A DNA stretch of 12,705 nt from Pseudomonadota bacterium (lineage in GTDB: Bacteria > Pseudomonadota > Alphaproteobacteria > Reyranellales > Reyranellaceae): positions 1 to 12,705 of the forward strand of contig JAEZHS010000712.1 in NCBI GenBank assembly GCA_023436825.1, read 5' to 3'. The notes beneath the pieces are model-generated. The model was not told the origin of the DNA and ran no database searches. It saw nothing but the letters and a program-made list of their open reading frames with translations. Position numbers and translations under genes: made by a program. Positions 1 through 8,213 of this stretch are shown here, in pieces. How positions within the stretch are numbered: position 1 is the first letter of the stretch; the number at the start of each line of letters is the position of its first letter.

Positions 1-1478
1 GGCGTGTCGGCGCGGCAGGGCAGCGCCCGTTTCGGCTCCGGGGTGTCGATGAAGACGTCGCGCAGGCGCGCCGCGCACGGATCCTGCACGGCCACGCCGT
101 GGCCCAGGGCGCGGAACACGACATGGCGCGATGACGACAGGTGCCGCGCGGCCTCACGACCCCAGGACGGCGGTGTCAGCCAGTCGTAGGCACCGCTGAG
201 CAGCAGCGTCGGCGTCGCCGCCTTGACCGGCTGGCGTTCCGATGGCGGCGCCGGCGCCACGCGCCATACCGGGCAGAAGGCCGGCGACTTGCTGGTCTTG
301 GCAGTGAGGCCGTAGACGCCGCTCGCCTCGATCTGCTTGCGCCGCGCCGCGCGGTCGACAGCGGCCCAGGTCTCGCGACATTCGATGCTGTTGTAGAGCC
401 CGTCGAACTGCTGGGCATTCTGCTCGAGCAGGCCGCCGTCGTTGCTCTCCAGGTCCTCGGCAAACATCTTCACAAGGCGCAGGTCGTTGCGCTGGAGGGC
501 ACTGACGGTCTCGGGGATCAGTGCCGCCTCGCCCTCACGCATCATGTGCAGCAGCACCATCAGGAGCTTGGGCCCGTCGAGTCGCACCGGTTGCGGTCCG
601 TCCTCGAGCTGCAGCTGGAGCTCGAGCGGCGTGCCCTGTGCCGCTTCGATCGCGCTTTCGACGGTGACGCGCAACATCGGATGGCGTTCGCGGCACAGCG
701 CGTCGTTGGCGCAGTCGGTATAGAGCTGCTCGAAGGCGCGGCGCACGATGTCGGGTTCGTTCTGCTCGCCGTTGACCTGCGGCGGGTAGACGCCGTCGAG
801 CACGGCGGCACGTACCAGGTTGGGATGACGCCGCATCACCTCCAGCGCCCAGCGCGTGCCGTAGGAGACGCCGTAGATGTTGATGCGGCTCTGCGACATG
901 GCGGCGGCGAGATCGGCCACGTCGTCGGCCAGCGCCGGCGTGGTGTACATGCCGAGATCGATCCTGCGCCGGTCGAGACCGGAGCGGCAGCGCGTGAGGA
1001 TCTCGCGCTCCTGCTCCTCCGTCACCGCGCGGCGACGTGCCTTGGCGGGCTCGCTGGTGCGCGGATCGAAGCAGTCGAGATTGGGCGTGGCGCCGCCGGC
1101 GCCGCGTTGGCTCATAATGACGACGTCGCGCTTGCGGCGGATGTTGGCCGTCTCGTTCCACCAGTCGCCTTCAGCCAACGCGTCGGCGCCGGGAGTCGAG
1201 GCGACCAGCGGCGCATCGCCGGGACCGCCCGAGAGATAGACCATCGGCTCGGCGCTGGCCGTGCGCTTGGCCTTGAGCACAGCCACCTTCAGGCGCACCT
1301 CGCGGCCCTCGGGCTGTTCGCGATTCTCCGGCACGATCAGCACGTAGCATTCGATGCGATCGCCGCGCGGCGGCTTGAAGGAACAGCGCTCCCGCTCCAG
1401 TCGCGGCGCGGCCAACGCGCTTCCTGCCAAAATAATCAGGAATGCTGCCAAGCCGCCCCGCCAGCACAGTCGAGCCAT
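1..1478 (-). CDS. Secreted TAP-like alpha/beta hydrolase (peptidase S33 type), C-terminus off the left edge
   Basis: Reading the minus strand from ATG at 1478 gives 492 residues without a stop before the window edge. Residues 1-24 are a signal peptide (basic start, Leu/Ile-rich core, ending SALAA), so the enzyme is probably periplasmic or secreted. The fold is that of TAP-like hydrolases: SGGPGD at 83-88 (the HGGPG-type oxyanion loop), SQRGAG at 123-128, nucleophile elbow GVSYGT with Ser205, acid Asp432 in SGAYDWLTPP, and His460 in LGHGVAV. The full catalytic triad is therefore visible. Family members cleave N-terminal residues or short peptides or hydrolyse esters; the substrate here is unknown. 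In-frame ATGs at 1496 and 1514 would add 6 or 12 residues. None of the three has a good Shine-Dalgarno sequence; 1478 gives the most normal signal peptide. It is divergent from the MFS gene. Family call is firm, specificity is not. Confidence 0.88.
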   Translation of the reverse strand, partial: MARLCWRGGLAAFLIILAGSALAAPRLERERCSFKPPRGDRIECYVLIVPENREQPEGREVRLKVAVLKAKRTASAEPMVYLSGGPGDAPLVASTPGADALAEGDWWNETANIRRKRDVVIMSQRGAGGATPNLDCFDPRTSEPAKARRRAVTEEQEREILTRCRSGLDRRRIDLGMYTTPALADDVADLAAAMSQSRINIYGVSYGTRWALEVMRRHPNLVRAAVLDGVYPPQVNGEQNEPDIVRRAFEQLYTDCANDALCRERHPMLRVTVESAIEAAQGTPLELQLQLEDGPQPVRLDGPKLLMVLLHMMREGEAALIPETVSALQRNDLRLVKMFAEDLESNDGGLLEQNAQQFDGLYNSIECRETWAAVDRAARRKQIEASGVYGLTAKTSKSPAFCPVWRVAPAPPSERQPVKAATPTLLLSGAYDWLTPPSWGREAARHLSSSRHVVFRALGHGVAVQDPCAARLRDVFIDTPEPKRALPCRADT

Positions 1479-1536
1479 GGACAAGTTGTGCCACATCGTG
1501 GCTTTTGAAGGCATGAAGTAATTCTATGGAAAGCCT

Positions 1537-1552
1537 CAAGGCGAACGCCTTG
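1537..1552. promoter_or_regulatory. Palindrome between divergent hydrolase and MFS genes, candidate operator
   Basis: CAAGGCG, two bases, CGCCTTG form a perfect 7-2-7 dyad in the roughly 100 bp between the divergent starts. Its size and place suit a dimeric repressor or activator site controlling one or both genes. No U-tract follows, so a terminator is unlikely. Operator function is inference; no regulator gene lies in the window. Confidence 0.35.
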
Positions 1553-1584
1553 TCAGTTCCTCCCCTCGACCGCAAGTTGCCACA

Positions 1585-2835
1585 ATGACCTCCCGTTCCT
1601 ACTGGACCGCCGTTTGGTGCGGTTTCCTCGTCCTCACCATCGGTTTGGGCGTGCGCCAGAGCTTCGGCATCTTCCTGAAGCCTGTTTCGGCCGAGTTGCA
1701 TGTCGGCCGCGAGTTGTTCTCCTTCGGCACCGCGCTCTCCATGCTGCTGATGGGCGCCGTGGCCCCGCTGTCGGGCCGGCTGTGCGACCGTTTCGGCTCG
1801 GCCTGGACGATCGCGGGCGGCGGCGCGATCTACGTGCTGGGCATGGTGGTGACGGCGACCATGCATGACGGCTTCATGCTGGTGCTGGGCAACATCCTGG
1901 TCGGCATCGGCCTGTCGGCGGCTTCGTTCGGACCGGTGCTGGGCGTGATCCTGCGCGTGGCGCCGCCCGCCAAGGCGGCGCTGGCGGTCGGCATCTGCTC
2001 GGCCGGCGGCTCGTTCGGCCAGTTCTTCATCGTTCCGCTGGCGGCCGTTCTGCAGAACTGGTTCGGCGACTGGCGGCCTACCATGTGGGCGCTGACCGGC
2101 ATTGCCGTGCTGATGATCTTCCTGGCGGCCGGGCTCAACGACAGCCAGCAGATCGCTGCCAGCCGCAAGGCCGGAGGCGGCAAGCAGTCGACCGGGGAGG
2201 CGCTGTCGGAAGCCTTCGCGCAGAGGAGCTACGTGCTGCTGGTGATCGGCTACTTCGTCTGCGGCTTCCACGTCGCCTTCGTCGGCGGCCACCTGCCGGC
2301 TTACATCTCAGACAAGGGCATCGGGCTCTCGCTGTTCGGCATCAAGCTCTCGCCGGCCGAGCTCGGAGGCTGGGCGATCGGCATGGTCGGGCTGTTCAAC
2401 ATCGCGGGCGCCATCCTGTGGAGCTCGATGGGCGGCAAGTACAAGCGAAAGAACCTGCTCACGCTGCTCTACCTGCTGCGCTCGCTGGTCTTCCTGGGCT
2501 TCGTGCTGGCGCCCCTGTCGGCGGCCTCGGTGCTGATCTTCGCTGCGGCGCTCGGCTTCCTGTGGCTGGGCACAGTGCCCCTCACCACGTCGCTGGTCGG
2601 CTTCATCTTCGGGCCGGTGCATCTCACCATGCTGAACGGCATCGTCTTCTTCGGGCACCAGGTCGGCAGCTTCTTCGGCGGCTGGGGTGGCGGCCGGCTG
2701 TACGACCTGCAGGGCAACTACGACATGATGTGGTGGATCTCGATCGCGCTCGGCATCATCTCGGCCCTGCTGCACTGGCCGATCGTCGAGGAGCGGCTCG
2801 CGCGGCCGACCGCGGCGGTGCCGCAGCCGGCGTGA
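1585..2835 (+). CDS. MFS transporter, monocarboxylate/oxalate-formate antiporter-like
   Basis: This 416-residue protein is strongly hydrophobic with about 12 predicted membrane helices in two halves joined by a polar loop near residues 185-215. GRLCDRFG at 64-71, between helices 2 and 3, matches the MFS motif A. The opening RQSFGIFLKPVSAELHVGR segment, with an amphipathic stretch before helix 2, resembles bacterial monocarboxylate/oxalate-formate type members (TC 2.A.1.11/13). It should be an inner membrane secondary transporter, probably of small organic acids, but the substrate cannot be read from sequence. The ATG at 1585 follows directly on CAAGTTGCCACA, with no clear Shine-Dalgarno sequence. 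A 50-codon gene begins 2 bp after its stop, and a propeller gene follows, which suggests one transcript. Confidence 0.88.
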   Translation: MTSRSYWTAVWCGFLVLTIGLGVRQSFGIFLKPVSAELHVGRELFSFGTALSMLLMGAVAPLSGRLCDRFGSAWTIAGGGAIYVLGMVVTATMHDGFMLVLGNILVGIGLSAASFGPVLGVILRVAPPAKAALAVGICSAGGSFGQFFIVPLAAVLQNWFGDWRPTMWALTGIAVLMIFLAAGLNDSQQIAASRKAGGGKQSTGEALSEAFAQRSYVLLVIGYFVCGFHVAFVGGHLPAYISDKGIGLSLFGIKLSPAELGGWAIGMVGLFNIAGAILWSSMGGKYKRKNLLTLLYLLRSLVFLGFVLAPLSAASVLIFAAALGFLWLGTVPLTTSLVGFIFGPVHLTMLNGIVFFGHQVGSFFGGWGGGRLYDLQGNYDMMWWISIALGIISALLHWPIVEERLARPTAAVPQPA

Positions 2836-2837
2836 CC

Positions 2838-2990
2838 ATGATCGCCCATTCCAAGCTGGAGGGCTGGCGCTCCGTCGTCCTGTGGGGCGCCGCCTCCCTG
2901 CTGATTGCCGCGGTGGCGGTGTCGTTCGTGATGTGGGGCCTGAACGGCCCGGCCTACCTGATCGACCTGATTGCGGCGTATTGCCTGTAG
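2838..2990 (+). CDS. 50-residue single-helix membrane protein, coupled to the MFS gene
   Basis: ATG at 2838 lies two bases after the MFS stop codon (2833-2835), a spacing typical of translational coupling. The 50 residues have a short basic and polar N-terminus (MIAHSKLEGWR), a hydrophobic helix at about 13-34 (VVLWGAASLLIAAVAVSFVMWG), and a moderately hydrophobic tail ending YLIDLIAAYCL. It looks like a small inner membrane protein, possibly an accessory or stabilising subunit of the transporter. No family is recognised. Supporting points are the tight spacing, a clean start and stop, and a sensible membrane topology; the shortness leaves some chance that it is spurious. It is easily missed by gene finders with a 60-residue cut-off. 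Confidence 0.6.
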   Translation: MIAHSKLEGWRSVVLWGAASLLIAAVAVSFVMWGLNGPAYLIDLIAAYCL

Positions 2991-3026
2991 CCGGGTCGTC
3001 GCGGCACTGTTGTCGCCGTGACTCCG

Positions 3027-4931
3027 ATGCTCCGCCTGATACCCGCCGCACTCGCCCTGTTCCTGTTGGCTGCCCCGGGCTTCGCCCAGGAAACTCGTGT
3101 CGCGGCGGCGGCGGACGCCGACGTGATCGCCCTGTACAGCCGGCACGTCGAGAAGCGTCTTTTACGCGCACACTTCGATCGCGCGGCCACCAAGGTTTCG
3201 CTCGTGCCGTTCGGGCCACCGGGCGTCGAAAATTTCGCCGTGGCGCCCAACGGCGCGTTTGTCGTGTACAGCGCCACCGACGCCCCTGCAGCGGGCAAAC
3301 CCGTTACTTACCTGATCCTGCTGGACGAAGCCGGCCATGCGCTTGGCGAGCCACTGCGCAGCCCGGTCGGGGCCATCACCGAGATAGCGGTATCGCCAAA
3401 GGGCGACCGGATCGCCGTCAGCAGCGACCGGGGCTGGCTCGCTCTGCTGGCGATCGAAGGAACCGGCACGGCGAGGCGGCTCGCACTGCGCACGGCTTTC
3501 GGGGTCGCCGCCGACAGGCAATTCACCTTTGCATTCCGCCCTGATGGCGGCCTGATGACCATCGTGGACGATTGGGTGGCGACGTATCGGTCCAACGACG
3601 GCGCGATCCAGCGCACGCTCGATCTCAAGTCGATCAATCGCGACCTGACGCCGGCCGAGCAGAACATCGGTGCTCTCTTCAAGCTGACATGGTCGCCGCG
3701 CGGAGATCGGTTCGCGGTCGGCTGGGGCCCCGGTCCCATGATGATCACCATTTTTGATTCCGGCGGCCATCGCCTGAAGCCGGCCGGGCCTGAGAACGGG
3801 TTCGATTTCGGCGCGAGCAAGGTCGAATTCGTCGATGGCGGCGACGCCGCGATTCTGTACGGGCTGGAAGCGCCGCTTCTGGTCCGCATGAAATCGCTCG
3901 CCTTCAGCGCCTTCGGTGACCCGGGTGTGTCGGTGGACGGGTCCGCGCGGCTGGCAGGCGGACGCGAGATCGCCCTATTGGCAGGCGACCAAATCGCGCT
4001 GTGGTCCCTGGAGGGCAAGCGGCTGACGAAGCCGGTCGGGTTCGAGAACTACAGCCTCGGCGCCGCAATGGCAGGCGCAAAAGACGACGTGATCGTGGCT
4101 GCTGAGCGGGCCGGCTGGATCGATCTCTACGCCAAGGACGGCAAGTTCCTCCGCCGGATCCAGTCGGGCGGGCGAGCCCCTCGTGGATTCGTCGCCTTGT
4201 CGGCGGATGGCGCCACGCTCGCCGCACTTGGCTCGGATGACCTCGGCGTGATTTCGCAGCTGAGTGCACGGGCGTGGGGCGCCGCGCTCTCGCCGCAAGG
4301 TGGGCCGCTCGTCGCTGTGGCCGCCAACGGCAGCCGGATCGCCGCGGAAGGAGCCGACAAGACCTTGCGTTGCTGGTCGAGGGACGGCGTCGAGGCCGAC
4401 ACCATCTCCCTCAAAGCGGGGGAACAGGTTCCGGGCCGTAGGCTCTCCGGCCTCGCCGTTTCAACGAATGGCGATGCAATCGCCGCCGCCGAAGAAGGAT
4501 CGGCCGTATGGCTTGCCGATCCGGCGGACAAGAGGGTTCGCCGGATAGCGCTGGCGGCCCGAAGCGTTGCGCCCTTGCCCGATGGCACCGGCTTCGCCAT
4601 CGGCCTGGCCGATGGCACGGTCGCACGCGTTTCCCGCGACGGCACCGTACGGCAGCTGCCGTTCAAGGTCTCGGACATCGGTGGCGTTGGCCGCATCGTC
4701 CTTGCGCCGGATGGCCAGAGCTTCATTGCTGTCGAGGACGACGACAGACAGGCCCGCCATTTCGCCTGGGATGGCAGGGTACTGGCTGGGCCGTATCGGC
4801 CCGACCAGTCCGAGACGATCAGTGGCGCCTTTTTTCACGATGGCTCGCCCAAGCTGATCCTGAGCAATGCCGGTTCGGCGACGGATGAGAGTTACACCCT
4901 CGTGGTCAAGTCACTCGGTCCGGCTCGCTGA
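3027..4931 (+). CDS. Secreted WD40-like beta-propeller protein of unknown function
   Basis: About 634 residues. The N-terminus (MLRLIPAALALFLLAAPGFA, then QE) is a standard Sec signal peptide, so the mature protein is exported. The rest consists of repeated beta-propeller blades marked by the pattern [V/L/W]-x-P-x-G-[D/x]-x-[I/F]-A-V. Counted from the GTG at 3018, examples are APNGAFVVYS 76-85, SPKGDRIAVSS 126-136, RPDGGLMTIV 174-183, SPRGDRFAVGWG 226-237, SADGATLAALGS 395-406, STNGDAIAAAEEG 482-494 and APDGQSFIAVEDD 563-575. At least nine such strands can be seen, enough for one large or two smaller propellers. No catalytic motif is evident; a binding or scaffolding role in the periplasm is inferred. 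The GTG at 3018 is an in-frame alternative adding three residues. Neither start has a ribosome binding site, so ATG was preferred. It follows the small membrane protein gene by 36 bp. Confidence 0.8.
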   Translation: MLRLIPAALALFLLAAPGFAQETRVAAAADADVIALYSRHVEKRLLRAHFDRAATKVSLVPFGPPGVENFAVAPNGAFVVYSATDAPAAGKPVTYLILLDEAGHALGEPLRSPVGAITEIAVSPKGDRIAVSSDRGWLALLAIEGTGTARRLALRTAFGVAADRQFTFAFRPDGGLMTIVDDWVATYRSNDGAIQRTLDLKSINRDLTPAEQNIGALFKLTWSPRGDRFAVGWGPGPMMITIFDSGGHRLKPAGPENGFDFGASKVEFVDGGDAAILYGLEAPLLVRMKSLAFSAFGDPGVSVDGSARLAGGREIALLAGDQIALWSLEGKRLTKPVGFENYSLGAAMAGAKDDVIVAAERAGWIDLYAKDGKFLRRIQSGGRAPRGFVALSADGATLAALGSDDLGVISQLSARAWGAALSPQGGPLVAVAANGSRIAAEGADKTLRCWSRDGVEADTISLKAGEQVPGRRLSGLAVSTNGDAIAAAEEGSAVWLADPADKRVRRIALAARSVAPLPDGTGFAIGLADGTVARVSRDGTVRQLPFKVSDIGGVGRIVLAPDGQSFIAVEDDDRQARHFAWDGRVLAGPYRPDQSETISGAFFHDGSPKLILSNAGSATDESYTLVVKSLGPAR

Positions 4932-4935
4932 AGGA

Positions 4936-6246
4936 TCAGAGCACGAACTTGCTGAGATCCGCGTTCTTCGCCAGCGAGCCGACGCGCTCGCGCACGTAAG
5001 GCGCGTCGATCTCGATCTTCTCGCCGGGCTTGTCGGAAGCGGTGAAGCTGATCTCCTCCAGAAGCTTCTCCATCACCGTGTGCAGGCGGCGCGCGCCGAT
5101 GTTCTCGACCGTCTCGTTGATCTCGGCCGAGAGCTTGGCGAGTTCGTCGATCGCATCGGGCTTGAAGTCGAGCTCGACCTTCTCGGTCGCCAGCAAGGCC
5201 TTGTACTGCTTGACCAGGCTCGCCTCGGGCTCCGTCAGGATGCGGCGAAAATCCTCCTGGCTGAGCGATGCCAGGCTGACGCGGATCGGCAGGCGGCCCT
5301 GCAATTCAGGCAGCATGTCGGACGGCTTGGCGAGATGGAAGGCGCCCGAGCAGATGAACAGGACGTGGTCGGTCTTCACCGGCCCATGCTTGGTGTTCAC
5401 CGTGGTGCCCTCGATCAGCGGCAGCAGGTCGCGCTGCACGCCTTCTCGGCTCACGTCGCCGCCGCCGCGGAACTCGCTGCGCGCCGTGATCTTGTCGATC
5501 TCGTCGATGAAGACGATGCCGTTCTGCTCGACCGAATCGCGCGCCTCGCGCACCACCTTCTCCTGGTCGAGCAGCTTGTCGCTCTCCTCGCGCATCAGCG
5601 TCTCGTAGGACTCGGCCACCGTCATCTTGCGCTTCTTGGTGCGCCCGCCGAACGCCTTGCCCAGCATGTCGCCGATATTGATCATGCCGACCGAAGCGCC
5701 GGGCTGGCCCGGCACTTCGAACTGCATGGGCGTGCCGGTGTCGGCGACCTCGATCTCGACCTCGCGCTCGTTGAGCTCGCCGGCACGCAGCTTGTGGCGG
5801 AAGCGCAGCCGCGTCTCCTCGCTGGCGCCGCTGCCGCAGAGGGCGTCGAGCACGCGGTCCTCGGCGGCGATCTCGGCCTTGGCGCGCACGTCCTTGCGCA
5901 GCCGCTCGCGCGCCATGTCGATCGCGGCCTCCATCAGGTCGCGCGCGATCTGCTCGACATCGCGGCCGACATAGCCGACCTCAGTGAACTTGGTGGCCTC
6001 GACCTTGAGGAACGGCGCGTTGGCGAGCTTGGCGAGGCGGCGCGCGATCTCGGTCTTGCCGCAGCCGGTCGGCCCGATCATCAGGATGTTCTTGGGCAGC
6101 ACCTCTTCGCGCAATGTCTCGGGCAGCTGCAGGCGGCGCCAGCGGTTACGCAGGGCGATGGCGACGGCGCGCTTGGCGTCCTGTTGGCCGACGATGTGCT
6201 TGTCGAGCTCGGAGACGATCTCGCGAGGGGAAAAGTCGTTGCTCAT
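4936..6246 (-). CDS. hslU: HslU, ATPase subunit of the HslUV protease
   Basis: This 436-residue AAA+ unfoldase recognises, unfolds and threads substrates into the HslV chamber in the cytoplasm. Visible signatures are the N-terminal [16 protein letters not shown], Walker A GPTGCGKT at 58-65, the pore loop GYVG at 91-94 within [22 protein letters not shown], the family-specific I domain at roughly 105-235, Walker B IVFIDE at 244-249, and [11 protein letters not shown] with the arginine-finger region. The C-terminus ends LSKFVL, the tail that docks into HslV. Length is normal. The ATG at 6246 is 5 bp after the hslV stop and gives the usual N-terminus; an in-frame TTG at 6255 overlapping the hslV stop would add MNE. 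The gene shares the hslV transcript and ends 4 bp from the convergent propeller gene. Identification is certain. Confidence 0.98.
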   Translation of the reverse strand: MSNDFSPREIVSELDKHIVGQQDAKRAVAIALRNRWRRLQLPETLREEVLPKNILMIGPTGCGKTEIARRLAKLANAPFLKVEATKFTEVGYVGRDVEQIARDLMEAAIDMARERLRKDVRAKAEIAAEDRVLDALCGSGASEETRLRFRHKLRAGELNEREVEIEVADTGTPMQFEVPGQPGASVGMINIGDMLGKAFGGRTKKRKMTVAESYETLMREESDKLLDQEKVVREARDSVEQNGIVFIDEIDKITARSEFRGGGDVSREGVQRDLLPLIEGTTVNTKHGPVKTDHVLFICSGAFHLAKPSDMLPELQGRLPIRVSLASLSQEDFRRILTEPEASLVKQYKALLATEKVELDFKPDAIDELAKLSAEINETVENIGARRLHTVMEKLLEEISFTASDKPGEKIEIDAPYVRERVGSLAKNADLSKFVL

Positions 6247-6251
6247 TTCGT

Positions 6252-6812
6252 TCAAAGCTTCTCGATGACGAGATTGTGGTTGGTGTAGACGCAGATGTCG
6301 GCGGCGATGCCCATCGACTTGCGCGCGATCGCCTCGGCGTCGAGGCCCTCGACGTCGAGCAGCGCGCGCGCCGCGGCCAGCGCGTAGTTGCCACCCGAAC
6401 CGATGGCGATGATGCCGCCCTCGGGCTCCAGCACGTCGCCCGAGCCCGACAGCAGCAGCGACACATCCTTATCGGCTACCGCCATCATCGCCTCCAGCCG
6501 GCGCAGATAGCGGTCGGTGCGCCAGTCCTTGGCGAGCTCGATGCTGGCGCGCAGGAGTTGGCCGGGATGGCGCTCGAGCTTGCTCTCGAGGCGCTCGAAC
6601 AGGGTGAAGGCGTCGGCCGTCGACCCGGCAAAGCCCGAGACGATCTGGCCGTTACCCAGCCGGCGCACCTTCTTGGCGTTGCCCTTGACGATGGTCTGGC
6701 CCATCGAGACCTGGCCGTCGCCCGCCATCACCACCTGGCCGCCCTTGCGGACGGAAAGAATGGTCGTGGCGTGCCAGCCCGGCCCGGAGGAAGTTTCGGA
6801 TTGTGGGGACAT
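6252..6812 (-). CDS. hslV: HslV, threonine peptidase subunit of the HslUV protease
   Basis: A 186-residue proteasome-beta-like peptidase forming double hexamers that degrade proteins delivered by HslU. Thr16 in [13 protein letters not shown] aligns with Thr1 of mature E. coli HslV, so a 15-residue propeptide must be removed, unlike the single Met in E. coli. With Thr16 as position 1, Asp17 (residue 32, in AGDGQ) and Lys33 (residue 48, in GNAKKVRRL) fall at the expected active-site positions. Other family blocks are [41 protein letters not shown] and a C-terminal [11 protein letters not shown]. It is the first gene of the leftward hslVU pair. Heat-shock control is typical of the family, but no convincing sigma-32 promoter was found upstream. 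Identification is certain. Confidence 0.98.
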   Translation of the reverse strand: MSPQSETSSGPGWHATTILSVRKGGQVVMAGDGQVSMGQTIVKGNAKKVRRLGNGQIVSGFAGSTADAFTLFERLESKLERHPGQLLRASIELAKDWRTDRYLRRLEAMMAVADKDVSLLLSGSGDVLEPEGGIIAIGSGGNYALAAARALLDVEGLDAEAIARKSMGIAADICVYTNHNLVIEKL

Positions 6813-6892
6813 GGGCCCCGTAAATAATCATTAACAGGGACAAATCAATCGTTAGCCGCAGCGACCTTCACGCGTCGTGCTAACGTCCCGGC
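6813..6892. promoter_or_regulatory. 80-bp divergent promoter region of hslV and the DadA-like gene
   Basis: The space between the divergent starts holds a local AT-rich patch (about 6820-6855) in otherwise GC-rich DNA, which fits promoters for both directions. No -35/-10 pair or heat-shock promoter matches well enough to place precisely. The ATG at 6893 has no evident Shine-Dalgarno sequence; hslV has only a weak GGGG just upstream. Confidence 0.45.
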
Positions 6893-8140
6893 ATGAACGA
6901 ACAGCCTGTCATCGTTATTGGCGCCGGCATCGTCGGTACCGCGACCGCCCGCGCCCTGCAGCGCGAGGGCCATGCCGTCACCCTGATCGACAGCGGCGAG
7001 CCCGGTCGGGCTACCTCCTATGGCAATGCCGGTTTCATCGCCATCGACCACGTCCTGCCGCTCGCCCGGCCGTCGACCCTGAAGCGCGTGCCGAAGATGC
7101 TGATGGACCGCAACGGGCCGCTCACGGTCCATCCGCCAAGCATCGCCGCGCTGCTGCCCTGGATGGCCAGGTTCGCACTCGCTGCCTACAGCCGGGCAGA
7201 GGTCCAGAAGGGCGTCGATTCGTTCGGCCCGTTGATGGCCGAAGCCAACATCGCCTGGAAGGCCGAGATCCAGGCGTCGGGCCTGGGTGAGCTCTTCAAG
7301 ACCCAGGGTGCACTCTACGTCTACGAAAGCGAGGCAGCCTTCGCGTCGGGCGCGGAGGAGCGCGCGCTGCAGGAGGCCAAGGGCACGGTGTTCGAGATCG
7401 TCGACGGCAATCGCGCGCGCGAGCTCGCGCCGGGCCTCAGCCAGCACATCGTGCGCGGCGTCTACTACCCGCACGGCATGCACACCATCAATCCCTACCG
7501 GGTGGTGGCGACGCTCGCCGAGCGCTTCGCGGCCGACGGCGGCACGATCCTGCGCAGCCGCGTGCGCGGCTTCGGCCGTGACGGCAATCGCGTGACGTCC
7601 GTCCAGACCACCGACCAGAGCCTGTTCGCCAAGGCCGTGGTCATCGCCGCCGGTCGCGCCTCGAGCGAGCTGACGCGACTGCTGGGCTTCAACGCGCCTC
7701 TGGTCGCCGAGCGCGGCTATCACGTCATGCTGGCGCCCGACAATGTGCGCTTCGACCTGCCGGTCAGTCCGGCCGAGCGCGGCTTCTTCATCACGCCGAT
7801 GGAGGAAGGACTGCGCGTGGCCGGCACCGTCGAGCTCGCCGCGCCGCACCAGCCGCCGTCGTGGCATCGCGCGGATCTATTGGTGCGGCATCTCAAGGAC
7901 ATCTTCCCCGGCGTCGGCGGCGCCGAGCAGAGCCGCTGGATCGGCGAGCGACCGAGCCTGCCCGACTTCCGGCCGGCGATCGGCCGCGCGCCCCGGCTCG
8001 CCAATGTCTATTGCGGCTACGGCCATCAGCATGTCGGGCTGACGCTCGCCACGGCGACCGGCCGGCTGATCGCCCGCCAGATGATGGGCGAGGACCTGCC
8101 TCCGACATTGCAGGCCTGCGATCCTGGCAGGTTCGGTTAG
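6893..8140 (+). CDS. FAD-dependent D-amino acid dehydrogenase-like oxidoreductase (DadA family)
   Basis: A 415-residue DAO-fold flavoprotein. The dinucleotide-binding motif VIGAGIVG lies at 8-15 with Asp33 closing strand 2, followed by the RATSYGNAGFIA segment (39-50) characteristic of DadA-type enzymes. A C-terminal FAD/substrate block, GERPSLPDFRPAIG and then YCGYGHQHVGLTLATATGRLIA, is complete. Family members oxidise D-amino acids to 2-oxo acids and ammonia, passing electrons to the respiratory chain; related members act on sarcosine, glycine or hydroxyproline, so the substrate is open. No signal peptide or transmembrane helix is seen, consistent with a peripheral cytoplasmic enzyme. It is divergent from hslV. 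The amidohydrolase gene follows 73 bp downstream, so they may be co-transcribed. No alanine racemase gene is nearby to support a strict dadA name. Confidence 0.87.
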   Translation: MNEQPVIVIGAGIVGTATARALQREGHAVTLIDSGEPGRATSYGNAGFIAIDHVLPLARPSTLKRVPKMLMDRNGPLTVHPPSIAALLPWMARFALAAYSRAEVQKGVDSFGPLMAEANIAWKAEIQASGLGELFKTQGALYVYESEAAFASGAEERALQEAKGTVFEIVDGNRARELAPGLSQHIVRGVYYPHGMHTINPYRVVATLAERFAADGGTILRSRVRGFGRDGNRVTSVQTTDQSLFAKAVVIAAGRASSELTRLLGFNAPLVAERGYHVMLAPDNVRFDLPVSPAERGFFITPMEEGLRVAGTVELAAPHQPPSWHRADLLVRHLKDIFPGVGGAEQSRWIGERPSLPDFRPAIGRAPRLANVYCGYGHQHVGLTLATATGRLIARQMMGEDLPPTLQACDPGRFG

Positions 8141-8202
8141 GTTGCGTCGTGCCGGCGGGGGGACTAGCGTTTACGGGCTGATCTGGCGAATCGACAGCTC
8201 CC

Positions 8203-8208
8203 AGGAGG
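8203..8208 (+). promoter_or_regulatory. Strong ribosome binding site fixing the amidohydrolase start
   Basis: AGGAGG sits 5 bp before the ATG at 8214. It argues for that start over the in-frame ATG 72 bp upstream at 8142, which overlaps no recognisable family sequence and has no such site. Confidence 0.85.
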
Positions 8209-8213
8209 CCGGC

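Noticed and set aside
141..1508. Long plus-strand open frame of 455 codons
   Set aside because: It is the mirror of the minus-strand TAP-like hydrolase, which shows a signal peptide and a full catalytic triad; the plus frame has only Arg/Ala/Leu-rich low-complexity sequence.
4867..6288. Plus-strand open frame of 473 codons opposite hslU
   Set aside because: Shadow of hslU, whose identity is certain; long antisense frames are common in GC-rich genes.
6821..6848. Promoter TTGATT-16-TATTTA for hslV
   Set aside because: The -10 lacks the key final T, and the start point would lie within about 2 nt of the ATG. Too weak to call.
8142..8213. Upstream start at 8142 for the amidohydrolase
   Set aside because: The ATG at 8214 has AGGAGG at ideal spacing, and the 24 extra residues show no family similarity.
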